Assembly (NCBI GenBank): GCA_965238215.1
Contig: OZ250180.1
Span: 1,736,001 to 1,800,000, forward strand
DNA length: 64,000 nucleotides
Source: JAPULR01 sp965238215
GTDB lineage: Bacteria > Chloroflexota > Dehalococcoidia > Lucifugimonadales > GCA-2712585
Direction: 5' to 3'
Under the pieces are notes generated by a model, which saw nothing but the letters and a program-made list of their open reading frames with translations, did no database searches and had not been told where the DNA came from. The position numbers and the translations under genes are program-made. Each line of letters begins with the position of its first letter. Positions within the stretch are counted from its first letter, which is position 1. Shown piece after piece: positions 7,862-15,733 of this stretch.

Positions 7862-9058
7862 ATGATTACTCCCGACCACGTCATATATATGGACCATGCC
7901 GGCACCACTCCCCTGGACCGCCGTGTCCTGGAGTTCATGCTGCCGTACATGTCCCAACTCTTCGGCAACCCCTCCAGCATCCACAGCGTGGGCCAGGAGG
8001 CCAAGAAGGCCCTCGCCGACGCTCGTGAGTCCGTGGCCCGCATTCTTGGGTGCCGCACCAGCGAGGTGGTGTTCACCAGCGGCGGCACCGAGTCGGACAA
8101 CGCCGCCCTCCGCGGCGTCGCCGACGCCCTTCGTCCCACGGGCCGCCACGTCATTACCACCGCCGTCGAACACCACGCCGTGCTGCACACCTGTCAGTAC
8201 CTGGAGGACTCCGGCTTCGACGTCACCTACCTGCCCGTTGATGAGCACGGCCTCGTCACCCCACAGCAGGTGGCGGAAGCCGTCACCTCTGAGACCATTC
8301 TGGTGTCCGTCATGCTGGCCAACAACGAGGTCGGGACAATCCAACCCGTCGCTGAGATCGCACGGGCGGTGAAGGAGCGGGCGCGTGAGCTCAAGCGGTC
8401 CGTCGTCGTGCACACCGACGCCGTACAGGCCGCCGGCTCCCTCGACCTGAACGCGCGAAGGCTGGGCGTGGACATGCTCAGCCTCTCGGCCCACAAGTTC
8501 TACGGGCCCAAGGGCGTGGGCCTCCTTTACATCCGCAGAGGGACCCCCTGGCTTCCCCAGCAGTTGGGCGGTAGCCAAGAGAGAGAACGGCGCTCCGGCA
8601 CGGAAAACGTGCCCGGCATCTGCGGCATGGCCAACGCCCTTGAGCTGGCCCACGCGGAGAGGGAGCAGGTGAGCGCCCACTGCTCCGCCCTGCGAGATAG
8701 AATTATCGAAGGCGTCCGCGAGGCTATTCCCAACGCGCGCCTCAACGGCCACCCCACCCGTCGGCTCCCCAACAACGTCAACTTCTCCTTTGAAGGAGTG
8801 GAGGGCGAACCCATCCTGCTGGGCTTGGACATGGCAGGCATCTGCGCCTCCAGCGGCAGCGCCTGCTCCTCAGGCTCCTTGGAGCCGTCCCACGTCCTGC
8901 TGGCCCTCGGACAATCGGCAGATCTGGCCCGTGGAAGCCTGCGTATCACCCTCGGCAAGCACAACACAATAGAGGAGGTAGACTACCTGCTGAACACCCT
9001 GGCAAATCTGGTCAATAGATTGCGCCAGATGCCTTCCCTCAGCGCTGCAGGTATGTGA
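7862..9058 (+). CDS. Cysteine desulfurase (NifS/IscS family)
   Basis: The 398-residue PLP enzyme removes sulfur from cysteine to feed Fe-S cluster or thio-cofactor synthesis. It shows the N-terminal YMDHAGTTPLD, GGTESDNAAL, the PLP-contacting HHAVL, the Schiff-base lysine in SAHKFYGPKG (about residue 210) and the persulfide cysteine in SGSACSSGS (about residue 335). The short active-site loop is that of class I (IscS/NifS). No iscU or mnmA lies next to it; the following lipoprotein gene is unrelated in function. Confidence 0.93.
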   Translation: MITPDHVIYMDHAGTTPLDRRVLEFMLPYMSQLFGNPSSIHSVGQEAKKALADARESVARILGCRTSEVVFTSGGTESDNAALRGVADALRPTGRHVITTAVEHHAVLHTCQYLEDSGFDVTYLPVDEHGLVTPQQVAEAVTSETILVSVMLANNEVGTIQPVAEIARAVKERARELKRSVVVHTDAVQAAGSLDLNARRLGVDMLSLSAHKFYGPKGVGLLYIRRGTPWLPQQLGGSQERERRSGTENVPGICGMANALELAHAEREQVSAHCSALRDRIIEGVREAIPNARLNGHPTRRLPNNVNFSFEGVEGEPILLGLDMAGICASSGSACSSGSLEPSHVLLALGQSADLARGSLRITLGKHNTIEEVDYLLNTLANLVNRLRQMPSLSAAGM

Positions 9059-9073
9059 TACCCTACTACGGCT

Positions 9074-9982
9074 ATGAAATATCTGAAGAAAACCCCCGTC
9101 AAGATAACCGCATTCTCCCTATTTCTCCTTATGGCGTCCTTACTGACGGCCTCCTGCCTTGGAGGAACCTATGGCTTCCTGGGCCGCACTTACCAGGGCG
9201 CCATACTCCAACTCACCCTGGATCAGATAGTGCTCCTGGATGAGGTGGCCTACACCGAGTCGCCGACCGAGGAGCTGGTGTTCCAGCGCAACGGCGAAGG
9301 AGACGGCGACTCCTTGGCTGGAACATCGTGGACTATTGAGTCCATGGGGGATACGGGGTCCCTGGATTCGCCCATATCCGGCGCCGACGTAACCATCGAA
9401 TTTAACGAGAGCGGGGAGTTGGGGGGCAACGCCGGATGCAACAACTATTTCTCCAACAACAACAGTGCGGCGGGCGGCGTCTTTGTCGCCGGCGCCGTCG
9501 GTTCGACCAGAAAGGCGTGCGGAGAACCCGCAGGCATCATGGAGCAGGAATCCCGGTTCCTGGAACTGTTGGGCGCTGCCCAGGTCTACACCGTTTCCGG
9601 CGACACTCTGACGCTGACAGTCCCCGGACAGGAGGGGGACTACGTGATCCGGCCCTCCAGTGAAGAGAACCAACTAATGGTCATCCGCGCCAGGGTAGGC
9701 AACCACGCAGCCACCCGGGTACAGTTGGACGTCGAGGCCCTGCCGCCGGAACTGCGTATGGACACCGGCCGGTACCATTCCGTCAACACCTACGAGGCCG
9801 GCGTACCCACCGATGGCTTCCACGCGGATAAGAACGTCTACATTCCCTTCATACGGGGAGCTCAGGCGTTGAAGAAGGACACCCAACTGGATGGCTGGTT
9901 GATCTTCGACATCCCCGAGGGTTCCGATGTCGAGTCCTTCAAGTGGGAAGCCGGCGGGGATATCATCATCATAGACAACTAA
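9074..9982 (+). CDS. META-domain lipoprotein with C-terminal DUF4352-like domain
   Basis: The 302-residue protein begins with a basic, hydrophobic signal peptide ending at a likely lipobox, LLTASC (Cys28). Residues about 75-180 match the META/HslJ domain (LAGTSWTIESM, GNAGCNNYF, ACGEP, SGDTLTL), which in E. coli HslJ is linked to heat and novobiocin tolerance. The C-terminal 90 residues (NVYIPFIRG, LDGWLIFDIPEG) resemble the immunoglobulin-like DUF4352 fold. It should sit on the outer face of the membrane. Its ATG is 15 bp after the previous stop. Confidence 0.82.
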   Translation: MKYLKKTPVKITAFSLFLLMASLLTASCLGGTYGFLGRTYQGAILQLTLDQIVLLDEVAYTESPTEELVFQRNGEGDGDSLAGTSWTIESMGDTGSLDSPISGADVTIEFNESGELGGNAGCNNYFSNNNSAAGGVFVAGAVGSTRKACGEPAGIMEQESRFLELLGAAQVYTVSGDTLTLTVPGQEGDYVIRPSSEENQLMVIRARVGNHAATRVQLDVEALPPELRMDTGRYHSVNTYEAGVPTDGFHADKNVYIPFIRGAQALKKDTQLDGWLIFDIPEGSDVESFKWEAGGDIIIIDN

Positions 9983-10081
9983 ACGGAAGGCGCAGCGGCT
10001 GCTCACAGGCGGCTTGCGCTTCGCCCGCTTTCCGTCAGCAGTCAGGGGCCCTAGAGAGGGGCTGAGTTGGTGGCTAGAGGC

Positions 10082-10171
10082 CTACCAGCCAGGACGCCTC
10101 TTGCCGCATTTCTTGCAAAACACGTCGCGCAGGGGGCCGTTATCCGTACCACAAGAACCGCAAGTCCACAT
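10082..10171 (-). CDS. 29-residue RanBP2-like zinc-finger microprotein
   Basis: This frame encodes 29 residues starting MWTCGSCGTDN and ending CKKCGKRRPGW. Its pattern W-x-C-x2-C-x3-N-x7-C-x2-C-x3-RP is close to the RanBP2-type zinc ribbon; the usual gap after the Asn is six. An AAGGAG Shine-Dalgarno lies nine bases before the ATG and a promoter-like element about 80 bp further up, so it looks like an independent gene. It lies downstream of ilvC on the same strand. The function is unknown; RanBP2 fingers bind RNA or protein. Confidence 0.75.
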   Translation of the reverse strand: MWTCGSCGTDNGPLRDVFCKKCGKRRPGW

Positions 10172-10252
10172 TAGGCTCCACTCCTTAATCTGAGTTCCAA
10201 GCTAGGCTCGCATGGGCTGTAAAAGCGTCCGAACGCCTGCTGGTATGGCTAG

Positions 10253-10282
10253 ATTGTACCAACCACTCCCAAAACTTGGCAA
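10253..10282 (-). promoter_or_regulatory. Promoter for the zinc-finger microprotein
   Basis: On the minus strand TTGCCA (10277-10282) and TACAAT (10253-10258) are 18 bp apart, about 80 bp upstream of the microprotein ATG. Confidence 0.5.
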
Positions 10283-10353
10283 TGGTTGGATTCTCCTCAA
10301 CTACACACACGGGAGCTTTGCCTGACGGAAGGGGAAGAAAAACGGCTCGCCGC

Positions 10354-11352
10354 CTAGACTTGGTCCTTCAGCCAGGGCATCATCGCCCTAAGCTCTGCGC
10401 CCACCTTCTCCAGCTGGTGCTCCGCGTCGGTCTTTCGCATCCGGTTAAAACGAGGCCGCCCTTCGTCGTTCTCCGTGATCCACTCCTTGGCGAAAGCCCC
10501 GCTCTGGATGTCCGCCAACACCCGCTTCATGTTCTCCTTCACGTGGTCGTCCACCACCTGCGGGCCACGGGAATAGTCCCCGTATTCCGCCGTGTCGCTC
10601 ACGGAGTAGCGCATGTAGTCCATGCCGCCCTGGTACATCAGGTCCACGATGAGCTTGAGCTCGTGCAGCACCTCGAAGTATGCCGACTCCGGCTGGTATC
10701 CCGCCTCCACCAGGGTCTCAAAGCCCGCCTTCACCAGCGAAGTCACGCCGCCGCACAGCACCGCCTGCTCGCCAAAAAGGTCGGTCTCCGTCTCTTCCTT
10801 GAAGGTGGTGTCCAACACCCCGGCTCGTGTACAGCCGATGCCCTTAGCGTAGGCCAAGCCTATCTCCCGCGCCTGTCCCGACACGTCCTGGTGAATGGCC
10901 AGCAGCCCTGGCACGCCGGAACCGCGGGTGAACACCTCCCGCATCCGATGACCGGGGGCCTTGGGCGCAACCATTGAAACGTCTACGTTGTCCGGTGGCG
11001 TTACCGTCTCGAAGTGGATGTTGAACCCGTGGGCGAACATCAGCGTCTTGCCCGGGTGCAGGTGGGGTAGGACGGACTCCTTGTAAACCGACGGCTGGGT
11101 GGTGTCCGGAATGAGCAGCGTAATCACGTCGGCGGCCTTGGCCACCTCTGCAACGGTAGCCACTTCCAGACCCTCCGCTTCCGCCTTGGCCTTGCTGGAA
11201 CTGCCCTCGTACAAGCCCACCATCACGTGAACGCCGTTGTCCTTCAGATTCAAGGCATGGGCGTGGCCCTGGCTGCCGTAGCCAATGATACCTACGATCT
11301 TCCCATCCAGTAGGGAGAGATCAGCGTCGTTGTCATAATACATCGTTGCCAT
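10354..11352 (-). CDS. ilvC: Ketol-acid reductoisomerase
   Basis: The 332-residue class I enzyme converts acetolactate or acetohydroxybutyrate to the dihydroxy acid in valine, leucine and isoleucine synthesis. The NADPH-binding Rossmann motif is seen as GIIGYGSQGHAHALNL, with APKAPGH and the catalytic metal-site segment EQAVLCGG in the knotted C-terminal domain. The length is normal. The start ATG at 11352 gives the family's usual MATMYYDNDADLS. It is the third gene of the T-box-controlled ilvB-ilvN-ilvC operon, 59 bp after ilvN. Confidence 0.97.
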   Translation of the reverse strand: MATMYYDNDADLSLLDGKIVGIIGYGSQGHAHALNLKDNGVHVMVGLYEGSSSKAKAEAEGLEVATVAEVAKAADVITLLIPDTTQPSVYKESVLPHLHPGKTLMFAHGFNIHFETVTPPDNVDVSMVAPKAPGHRMREVFTRGSGVPGLLAIHQDVSGQAREIGLAYAKGIGCTRAGVLDTTFKEETETDLFGEQAVLCGGVTSLVKAGFETLVEAGYQPESAYFEVLHELKLIVDLMYQGGMDYMRYSVSDTAEYGDYSRGPQVVDDHVKENMKRVLADIQSGAFAKEWITENDEGRPRFNRMRKTDAEHQLEKVGAELRAMMPWLKDQV

Positions 11353-11411
11353 TGGATGCGTGTCTCCTTCTATGCTAATAGGCTTTGCCGACAGCCTCTG
11401 CCGCCGGGGGA

Positions 11412-11936
11412 CTACAGGGGTCCCTTCTCTGAGCGCTGCTGGTGGTTTCGAGCCATCCCACGGACCATGGCCACCCTGCCGGTGCGAATCATCTCCGTGA
11501 TGCCGAAGGTGGACAGAAGGCCTTTCAGCGATTGCACCGTATCTTCATCTCCCGTAACCTCCACGATGAGGGAGTCCGGGGCCACGTCCACTATGTTGGC
11601 CCGGTAGATGTCCACAATCTGCTGAATCTCCCCCCGGTTCGACGCGTTGCTGTCGACTCGGATGAGGGCCAGCTCCCGGGATATCATCGCCCGCTCCGTG
11701 ATGGGTTGCACGTCTGCCACGTCGATGAGCTTGCGTAGCTGCTTGATGACCTGCTCAACGGTGGCGTCGTCCCCGTTGACCACGAAGGCCATGCGGGACA
11801 TCCCCTCCGTCTCCGACTGGCCCACGGCCAAGCTCACGATGTTGAAGTTCCGCCGCCGGAACATGCTGGATATCCGATTCAGCACCCCAGGCCGGTCTCG
11901 CACCAGCGCGACTATCGTCGATTCGTTCCTGGCCAT
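11412..11936 (-). CDS. ilvN: Acetolactate synthase small (regulatory) subunit
   Basis: The 174-residue protein has an N-terminal ACT domain (IVALVRDRPGVLNRISSMFRR) that binds valine for feedback control, and a C-terminal ferredoxin-like domain (VEVTGDEDTVQSL). It activates and regulates the ilvB product. Its ATG overlaps the ilvB stop as TGATG, so translation of the two subunits is coupled. The name ilvH would serve equally well; the order ilvB-ilvN-ilvC follows the common bacterial arrangement. Confidence 0.96.
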   Translation of the reverse strand: MARNESTIVALVRDRPGVLNRISSMFRRRNFNIVSLAVGQSETEGMSRMAFVVNGDDATVEQVIKQLRKLIDVADVQPITERAMISRELALIRVDSNASNRGEIQQIVDIYRANIVDVAPDSLIVEVTGDEDTVQSLKGLLSTFGITEMIRTGRVAMVRGMARNHQQRSEKGPL

Positions 11937-13612
11937 CAGATGGGCTCTTCCATAAGTTGATCGATGGTCCCGCCGGCGGGAATCATCGGGTACACGTTCT
12001 CCTCCTGGGCTATCATGAAGTCCACAATGGCCGGGCCGGGGTAGGCCATTGCCTCACGAATGGCGGGCAGCACCTCGTTCTGTTTCTCGACCCTTGCGCC
12101 GTGAATGCCGTAGGCGTGGGCCAGCTTCACGAAGTCCGGGTTGCCGGTGTAGCGGGTGGCAACGTAGCTTCTTTCGTAGAAGATGTCCTGCCATTGGCGT
12201 ACCATGCCCAGGTACCGGTTGTTGAACAGGGCGAACTTGACCGGTATGTTGTTCTCAACCATCGTCGCCAGTTCCGACATGGTCATCTGGAATCCGCCGT
12301 CACCGGCCACGGACCAGACCACCGCCTCGGGCCGGCCCACCTGTGCGCCCAAAGCTGCCGGCACCTCGAAGCCCATGGCCCCCAGGCCGCCGGACGTTAT
12401 CCAGCTGTTCTGCTTGGTAAAGGTATAGTGTTGAGCCGCCCACATCTGATGCTGGCCCACCCCGGTAACTATGAGCGCCTCCCCCTTGGTGGCCTTCGAA
12501 AGGGCCTGCAGTATGTATTGGGGCCGCAGTTCGCCCGTCACCTTGGGTCGCATCAGCGGATGTTCCGCCTTTAGCTCGGCGATGCGCTGCACCCACTCCT
12601 CGTGGGACTTTGGCTGTACCAGGGGGAGCAGCTGTTCCAGGACTCGCTTCAGGTCCCCGATCAGGGGCGCTGTTGCCCGCACGTTCTTGTGAACCTCGGA
12701 GGGGTCTATCTCCACGTGAATGACCTTGGCCTTGGGCGCAAAGTAGCGGGTGTCTCCCGTAATCCTATCGTCGAACCTCATGCCGAGGCCCAGCAGCAGG
12801 TCCGATTCTTCTATGGCCAAACTTGCGTGGGCCATGCCGTGCATGCCGGGCATTCCCACGCTGAGAGGGTGGGTCTCCGGGAAGGAGCTTATTCCTAACA
12901 AGGTGGTTATGACGGGAATCTGCGCCTTCTCTGCCAGCTCCATCAACTCGCCGTAGGCCCGGGAGATAATGACGCCGTGGCCCGCCAGAATCAGGGGTCG
13001 CTTCGCCTCTTGTATCAGTTGAGCAGCCTTCCGCACCATCTCCGGGTCGGCCCCTGTTGGCGGATGATAGTTGGGCAGATTCACCTCATCCGGGTACTCG
13101 AATTCGCACCGCTCCACGAACACGTCCTTGGGAATATCCACCAGCACCGGCCCCGGCCTACCCGTGTTGGCCACGTAGAAGGCCTCCTTGATGGTCTCCG
13201 CAATCTCCGAGGCGTTCATCACCAGGTAGTTGTGCTTGGTGATGGGCAGAGTAATGCCCGTTACGTCCGTTTCCTGGAAAGCATCCTTGCCGATGGCGGC
13301 GCGGGCCACTTGGCCCGTGATGAACACCGTGGGCACCGAGTCCATCTGCGCCGTGGCGATGCCGGTAACCAGGTTGGTGGCTCCGGGGCCGGAGGTGCCG
13401 AAGGCCACTCCAACCCGCCCGGTGGCGCGGGCGTAGCCGTCGGCGGCGTGGGCGGCTCCCTGCTCGTGGCGCATGAGAATGTGCCGAAGCTGAGGGTAGT
13501 CAGGTAGGTCCTGATAGAGAGGCAGAATGGCGCCGCCCGGAATGCCGAAGATAACCTCCACGCCCTCCCGAATGAGGGATTCGCAAACTATCTGACCGCC
13601 GGTGAGCATCAT
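11936..13612 (-). CDS. ilvB: Acetolactate synthase large subunit
   Basis: The 558-residue ThDP enzyme shows the catalytic glutamate region (RHEQGAAHAADGYAR), the PYR-domain segment FGTSGPGATNLVTG and the ThDP/Mg motif GDGGFQMTM with downstream FNNRYLGMV. It condenses pyruvate or 2-ketobutyrate to acetohydroxy acids. The frame is open to 13711, but the codons upstream lie inside the T-box terminator; ATG 13612 has AGGAGG eight bases before it and is the likely start. The gene is the first of the ilv operon. Confidence 0.96.
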   Translation of the reverse strand: MMLTGGQIVCESLIREGVEVIFGIPGGAILPLYQDLPDYPQLRHILMRHEQGAAHAADGYARATGRVGVAFGTSGPGATNLVTGIATAQMDSVPTVFITGQVARAAIGKDAFQETDVTGITLPITKHNYLVMNASEIAETIKEAFYVANTGRPGPVLVDIPKDVFVERCEFEYPDEVNLPNYHPPTGADPEMVRKAAQLIQEAKRPLILAGHGVIISRAYGELMELAEKAQIPVITTLLGISSFPETHPLSVGMPGMHGMAHASLAIEESDLLLGLGMRFDDRITGDTRYFAPKAKVIHVEIDPSEVHKNVRATAPLIGDLKRVLEQLLPLVQPKSHEEWVQRIAELKAEHPLMRPKVTGELRPQYILQALSKATKGEALIVTGVGQHQMWAAQHYTFTKQNSWITSGGLGAMGFEVPAALGAQVGRPEAVVWSVAGDGGFQMTMSELATMVENNIPVKFALFNNRYLGMVRQWQDIFYERSYVATRYTGNPDFVKLAHAYGIHGARVEKQNEVLPAIREAMAYPGPAIVDFMIAQEENVYPMIPAGGTIDQLMEEPI

Positions 13613-13660
13613 TTCAAGGTCCTCCTGAATCTGCCGAACACCAATTGCGACTTTCCAAAC

Positions 13661-13693
13661 AAAAAATAATCCGCCCCCTGTGGAAGGGGCGGA
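13661..13693 (-). terminator. T-box attenuator terminator
   Basis: Read on the minus strand, TCCGCCCC and GGGGGCGGA form a GC-rich hairpin followed by TTATTTTTTG, about 50 bp before ilvB. It overlaps the antiterminator strand of the T-box. Confidence 0.85.
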
Positions 13694-13885
13694 CGTAATC
13701 CGCGGTACCACCCTTCTTGCCCAGGGTTCTCCCCGAGCCGCTCATGTGCTATAACGGGCATCCCGTCCGACCTTACTACTATTTCAGGCCGGCCGCTCCA
13801 GGGTGATGTGGCGGTTCTCCTTGCGTGGGGCTTCCACCTTACCCCCACTCGCTATAGCGGTGGAAACCGCATTGTCCCCTTCTCA
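13661..13885 (-). promoter_or_regulatory. T-box riboswitch leader of ilvBNC (probably isoleucine)
   Basis: The minus strand reads AAGGGTGGTACCGCGG at 13700-13715, the hallmark T-box sequence that pairs with the uncharged tRNA acceptor end. Upstream are the typical CGGACGGG/CCCGTTA stem (13751-13772), CTGAAAT (about 13781-13788) and the Stem I base GAGAAGGGGACAA (near 13872-13885). By position relative to CTGGAG and CTGAAAT, the specifier is read as ATC (isoleucine) at 13805-13807; this codon call is less sure than the T-box itself. Uncharged tRNA-Ile would favour antitermination and ilv expression. Confidence 0.92.
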
Positions 13886-13910
13886 GCGTTATTTTGTATT
13901 TTCGGCCATT

Positions 13911-13940
13911 ATTTTAGTGGATTTCGTAGCATCCGGTCAA
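13911..13940 (-). promoter_or_regulatory. Promoter of the ilv T-box operon
   Basis: TTGACC (13935-13940) and TAAAAT (13911-13916) on the minus strand are 18 bp apart and lie about 25 bp before the first T-box element. Confidence 0.6.
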
Positions 13941-14036
13941 CACCAAAGAATCCCTGCTAACACCCAAATACGACATTCGAAACAGAGCCTGGTGGACAGT
14001 GTATGGCATTATAAACATAAAGAAGCGCCCGCCCCT

Positions 14037-14070
14037 CCGTTGTCCTCGCGAATGCCGGGACCCACCCTCC
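14037..14070 (+). repeat. Repeat B
   Basis: The copy reads TTGTCCTCGCGAATGCCGGG followed by ACCCACC, with one mismatch in the right arm. It lies between the divergent ilv operon and the DUF5678 gene. Confidence 0.8.
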
Positions 14071-14168
14071 CTGTCTATAAAGTGCCAAATCCATTGACAA
14101 TCGATCACATTTTGTGAACACTTGCAAATGAGCTATGCGCTCTTGACTGCCTACTATGGAGGTCGGTC

Positions 14169-14414
14169 GTGGATGATGAGTTGGAAAAACAGTTCAAGTT
14201 CTACCTGAAACATCAAGACACGTTCGTGGAGCAGTACGACGGAAAAGTGATTGTGTTAAAGAACGAGGAAGTTCTCGGCGCCTACGGAAATGAATTGGAT
14301 GCCGTCAACGAGACTCGGAGGTGTCATGAGCTTGGAACGTTCCTCATCCAGCGGGTCAGCGCGGGTGATGAAGCATACACTGTCACATTTCATTCGAGGG
14401 TAACCTTCCCATAG
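14169..14414 (+). CDS. DUF5678-like small protein
   Basis: This 81-residue protein has the pattern FVEQYDGKVIVLKNEEVLGAY, then a conserved helix and FLIQRV, as in DUF5678 proteins. GTG 14169 is chosen because GGAGG sits six bases upstream. The function of the family is unknown. A related protein at 43457-43720 is paired with a retropepsin-like protease, whereas this copy has no protease next to it. A possible TTGACA box is at 14095-14100. Confidence 0.7.
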   Translation: MDDELEKQFKFYLKHQDTFVEQYDGKVIVLKNEEVLGAYGNELDAVNETRRCHELGTFLIQRVSAGDEAYTVTFHSRVTFP

Positions 14415-14444
14415 CTGCACAGCCGTCATCCCTGACCCTCTCCC

Positions 14445-14469
14445 GTAGGGGCGTCCCTCGTGGGCGCCC
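14445..14469 (+). repeat. Repeat A variant
   Basis: The element GTAGGGGCGTCCCTCGTGGG plus CGCCC keeps the GTAGGGGCG start and the GC-rich right arm of repeat A but has a different centre. Confidence 0.6.
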
Positions 14470-14490
14470 GTCTTGACCCCGTCCCCCACG

Positions 14491-14600
14491 TGTCATCACT
14501 ATGAAAGTAGCCCGTTCTGCACCTACCAATCCCTTCCCCCTTTGATGCGGGAAGGTTAGAGCCTGCCCTCGTGAAGACGGGGGATGGGGGTGAATTCCCT
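14491..14600 (+). repeat. Repeat C, long form
   Basis: The unit begins TGTCATCACTATGAAAGTAG and contains a hairpin CTTCCCCC...GCGGGAAGG, then a CCTCGTGAAGACGGGGGATG segment. The long form with the same insert also occurs at 39114-39219. Confidence 0.8.
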
Positions 14601-14620
14601 GGCTGGCAACATTCTCTCCC

Positions 14621-14643
14621 GTAGGGGCGGTTCGCGAACCGCT
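14621..14643 (+). repeat. Repeat A
   Basis: The palindrome GTAGGGGCGGTTCGCGAACC is complete; the right arm then diverges. Confidence 0.85.
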
Positions 14644-14651
14644 CGCCCCCT

Positions 14652-14684
14652 CCGTTGTCCTCGCGAATGCGGGGACCCATCCCT
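14652..14684 (+). repeat. Repeat B
   Basis: TTGTCCTCGCGAATGCGGGG followed by ACCCATCCC; it lies immediately after a copy of repeat A. Confidence 0.85.
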
Positions 14685-14730
14685 CTCTTTAACTACATGT
14701 CATTCCGCGCGCACCGTCCCTCTACCGACA

Positions 14731-14814
14731 TGTCATTGCTATGAAAATAGCCCGTTTCACGCCTAGAAATCCCTTCCCCCTTGATGGGGGAAGGTTAGGA
14801 TGGGGGTGAATCCC
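14731..14814 (+). repeat. Repeat C, short form
   Basis: The unit begins TGTCATTGCTATGAAAATAG and has the perfect hairpin CTTCCCCCTTGATGGGGGAAG written as two arms of eight bases. The segment with CCTCGTGAAGACG found in the long form is absent. Confidence 0.85.
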
Positions 14815-14856
14815 ATGTCCATTTTCATTTCCTTCTGCGGCCTTCGCAAGGCCATA

Positions 14857-14901
14857 GTGATTCTGAGCGCAGCCAAGCGGAGTCGAAGAATCTCGTTGGT
14901 T
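14857..14901 (+). repeat. Repeat E
   Basis: The unit reads ATTCTGAGCGCAGCC, then GGAGTCGAAGAATCTCGTTG. Similar units are at 56823-56860 and, degraded, at 29000-29040. This type of ATTCTGAGC...GAAGAATCTC repeat is common in several bacterial phyla. Confidence 0.75.
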
Positions 14902-14971
14902 TAGGAGTCTCGGCACTCGCCCGCCTACCCTACCCCAGCCGACGCAACCCTGTTAACCTTGCCACGCCGCC

Positions 14972-15733
14972 ATGGAAATCCCCCTCACCCACCTTGGCCT
15001 GCCGGAGATGATTCTCCTTCAACTCCTGGTGGTGGCCGTCAGCGCCGCCGCCGGCATCGTCGCCTTCGGATTCGCCATGGCCATGACCCCCTTCTTCCTC
15101 ATCTTCCTGGACGCCCGACTTGTCATCGAGATGAACATAGTCCTGACCGCCGTCCTCTTCGCCACCGTGTCGCCCCAGGTGCGCCGGCACCTCATTCCGG
15201 GCACCTTGGCGGCCATGCTGCTGGGCGGGGCCTTGGGCATCTATCCGGGCCTGCTCATAGTCCAATCCCTGCCGAAGGAGGCCCTGAGCCTGACCCTAAC
15301 CTCCGTGGTCATCGTCACCGCCCTGCTGGCCGTCTTCAATCGATTCCCCCACTTCCGCAGGGAAGGAATAGCCGGCGGTGTGGTGGGCTTCGTTTTCACC
15401 TTCATCAACGCCGGCCTCGCCCTTGGCGGCCCCATAGCGGCCCTATTCGCCCTCAACCAGCAATGGCTACGCGACCAGACCCGGGCTATGCTCTCAACGT
15501 TCTTCCTGGCGACCGGTCTAGCCATTATCGTGGCCCACGTCATCAGCGGAAGGCTGGGCCAACAAGAGTTCTTCAGCGCCGTCCTCTTCGTCCCGGCCCT
15601 TCTTCTGGGCAGCCTCATAGCCTCCAAGCTGGCCGGTCGCGTCAACGAGGCCCTATTCCGGAAGCTGGTCGTGGGCGTCCTGCTGGCCACCAGCTTCGGC
15701 ATCCTGGGTCGGGAGATTGCCGCTGCTCTCTAG
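14972..15733 (+). CDS. TauE/SafE-family membrane transporter
   Basis: The 253-residue protein is almost entirely hydrophobic, with seven to eight membrane helices, a glycine-rich first half and the repeated two-bundle layout of the TauE/SafE (sulfite/organosulfur anion exporter) family, for example GFVFTFINAGLALGGPIAALF. The substrate is not shown by sequence. The ATG gives a normal N-terminus. It converges with the LLM oxidoreductase gene, overlapping it by four bases at the 3' ends. Confidence 0.85.
   Translation: MEIPLTHLGLPEMILLQLLVVAVSAAAGIVAFGFAMAMTPFFLIFLDARLVIEMNIVLTAVLFATVSPQVRRHLIPGTLAAMLLGGALGIYPGLLIVQSLPKEALSLTLTSVVIVTALLAVFNRFPHFRREGIAGGVVGFVFTFINAGLALGGPIAALFALNQQWLRDQTRAMLSTFFLATGLAIIVAHVISGRLGQQEFFSAVLFVPALLLGSLIASKLAGRVNEALFRKLVVGVLLATSFGILGREIAAAL

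Larger units (their letters stand above)
14415..14971. other. Repeat mosaic between DUF5678 and TauE genes
   Basis: No gene is seen in these 557 bp. They contain, in order, a variant of repeat A, repeat C, repeat A, repeat B, a second repeat C and repeat E. This is the densest repeat cluster in the window. Confidence 0.85.

Noticed and set aside
7793..8752. 319-codon minus-strand frame opposite the cysteine desulfurase
   Set aside because: It is an antisense shadow caused by GC-rich codon use; the plus-strand enzyme has all its catalytic motifs.
9984..10037. Long imperfect inverted repeat after the META gene
   Set aside because: Arms match only partly and no T-run follows, so a terminator call is not supported.
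10334..10356. Possible terminator after ilvC (GGC...GCC with five T)
   Set aside because: The stem is only three base pairs, too weak to call.
13613..13711. N-terminal extension of ilvB up to 13711
   Set aside because: These codons fall within the T-box terminator and antiterminator, and a strong Shine-Dalgarno lies before ATG 13612.
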